DNA from: Mucidula mucida
Taxonomy: Eukaryota; Basidiomycota; Agaricomycetes; Agaricales; Physalacriaceae
NCBI GenBank assembly: GCA_015501055.1
Contig: JADNYV010000396.1
Coordinates: forward strand, 1 to 31,919
Direction: 5' to 3'
DNA length: 31,919 nt
Shown here piece by piece: positions 31,456 through 31,919 of this stretch (positions are counted from its first letter, which is position 1; the number at the start of each line of letters is the position of its first letter). A model generated the notes under the pieces. It did not search any database. It worked only from the letters and a program-made list of their open reading frames with translations, and was not told the origin of the DNA. A program made the translations under genes and the position numbers.

Positions 31456-31919
31456 TTAAAGCTGCAAAACATTTAAACACATATTCAACCAACACGAAAG
31501 AAATACGCACACGGAACAAAAACGATAGCTGTCCCGATCACACATAAGCATTCGGTACTCCAGAGTCCAAAAAAACAGCATGAACAGACTCACATCGTCA
31601 GGCGTCAACCTTCCCATGGCCTATGCAAAATTTATCAGACATTGACATAGCAATACGAACAGGCCCGCAACTCACCGACTCGTCAGTCGATAAAGTAGCA
31701 TCAACCATCGCCGATTTCTTTTCCTGAAGCTGAACGCTCAAACATCAGAACAATTCCAGAAAGGTCGCGAGCCAACACATCACACCTGAACAATGCGGCT
31801 CTCTATGCTATCTTCGACCACGAGTTTGATGGCTTTAACGGGGCGATGCTGGCCCAACCTATGAATGCGATCCATCGCCTCTGTACGGACGTCAGGTTGA
31901 TAGAGAGAGAGCGCAACGA
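31456..31919 (-). CDS. SNF2-family DNA helicase, C-terminal exons (RAD16/RAD5-like)
   Basis: The exon at 31880-31786 reads AMDRIHRLGQHRPVK (helicase motif VI) and VVEDSIESRIVQ. It continues with 31729-31676 (LQEKKSAMVDATLSTDES), 31620-31594 (AMGRLTPDD), 31528-31511 (LSFLFR) and a terminal six-base exon 31461-31456 (Leu-stop). The introns, 56, 55, 65 and 49 nt, all have GT...AG and exact phase. The motif order DRIHRLGQ, ESRIVQLQEKK, LTP-DL-FLF matches the end of RAD16-type SWI2/SNF2 repair ATPases, which remodel chromatin in nucleotide excision repair. The acceptor at 31881 follows a branch-like CTGAC and pyrimidines. Bases 31881-31919 are therefore probably intron, and most of the gene lies to the right. 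It appears intact and is a conserved housekeeping-type gene. Confidence 0.88.

Noticed and set aside
31193..31519. 108-codon open frame on the minus strand
   Set aside because: It starts within the SNF2 gene's last exons and reads through a good 49-nt intron into 3' untranslated sequence.

Overview
The window looks like a piece of a basidiomycete (Agaricomycete) genome. Very short spliceosomal introns (about 42-65 nt, GT...AG, one GC...AG) are everywhere. The gene families recognised are typical of mushroom-forming fungi: a KDZ transposase with its CxC2 cysteine cluster, FunK1 kinases, RNase H1 N-terminal-like domains, an amidoligase, an F-box protein and Ty3/gypsy chromoviruses. No tRNA, rRNA, CRISPR or bacterial operon structure was seen.

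Layout. 1-3675 is the 3' part of a Ty3/gypsy element (RT, RNase H, integrase, chromodomain, 3' LTR) on the + strand. It sits inside a minus-strand KDZ transposase gene (3676-4767) whose coding sequence runs exactly up to the LTR edge. 5059-6662 holds two small multi-exon genes of unknown function, one of them (5843-6662) perfectly resolved. 6814-7804 (+) and 10415-11142 (-) are two decayed genes with RNase H1 N-terminal-like domains. Between them lie two unrecognised minus-strand genes. 11316-14364 is one long broken gene of a family common in Agaricomycetes. 15456-16517 is a second gypsy-type integrase with an intact DDE triad. 16849-17638 is a FunK1 N-terminal fragment in inverted orientation to the longer FunK1 gene at 21747-24472. 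Between them are a small kinase-like gene and a broken gene of unknown function. 24.5-29 kb has a P/Q-rich protein, an F-box relic and an amidoligase relic. From 29.5 kb to the end the picture changes: a secreted cysteine-rich protein gene with at least ten exons, all in phase, and the 3' exons of a RAD16/RAD5-like SNF2 helicase, both apparently intact.

The dominant theme is decay. At least sixteen in-frame stop codons interrupt otherwise collinear reading frames between 0.4 and 28.1 kb. Each is the kind reached by one C-to-T or G-to-A change, and none is seen in the two right-hand genes. This suggests a transposon-rich accessory block undergoing transition-biased mutation, ending near 29 kb at conserved gene territory. 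Exon coordinates below were worked out by hand from splice signals and reading phase; homology calls rest on recognised motifs, not searches.
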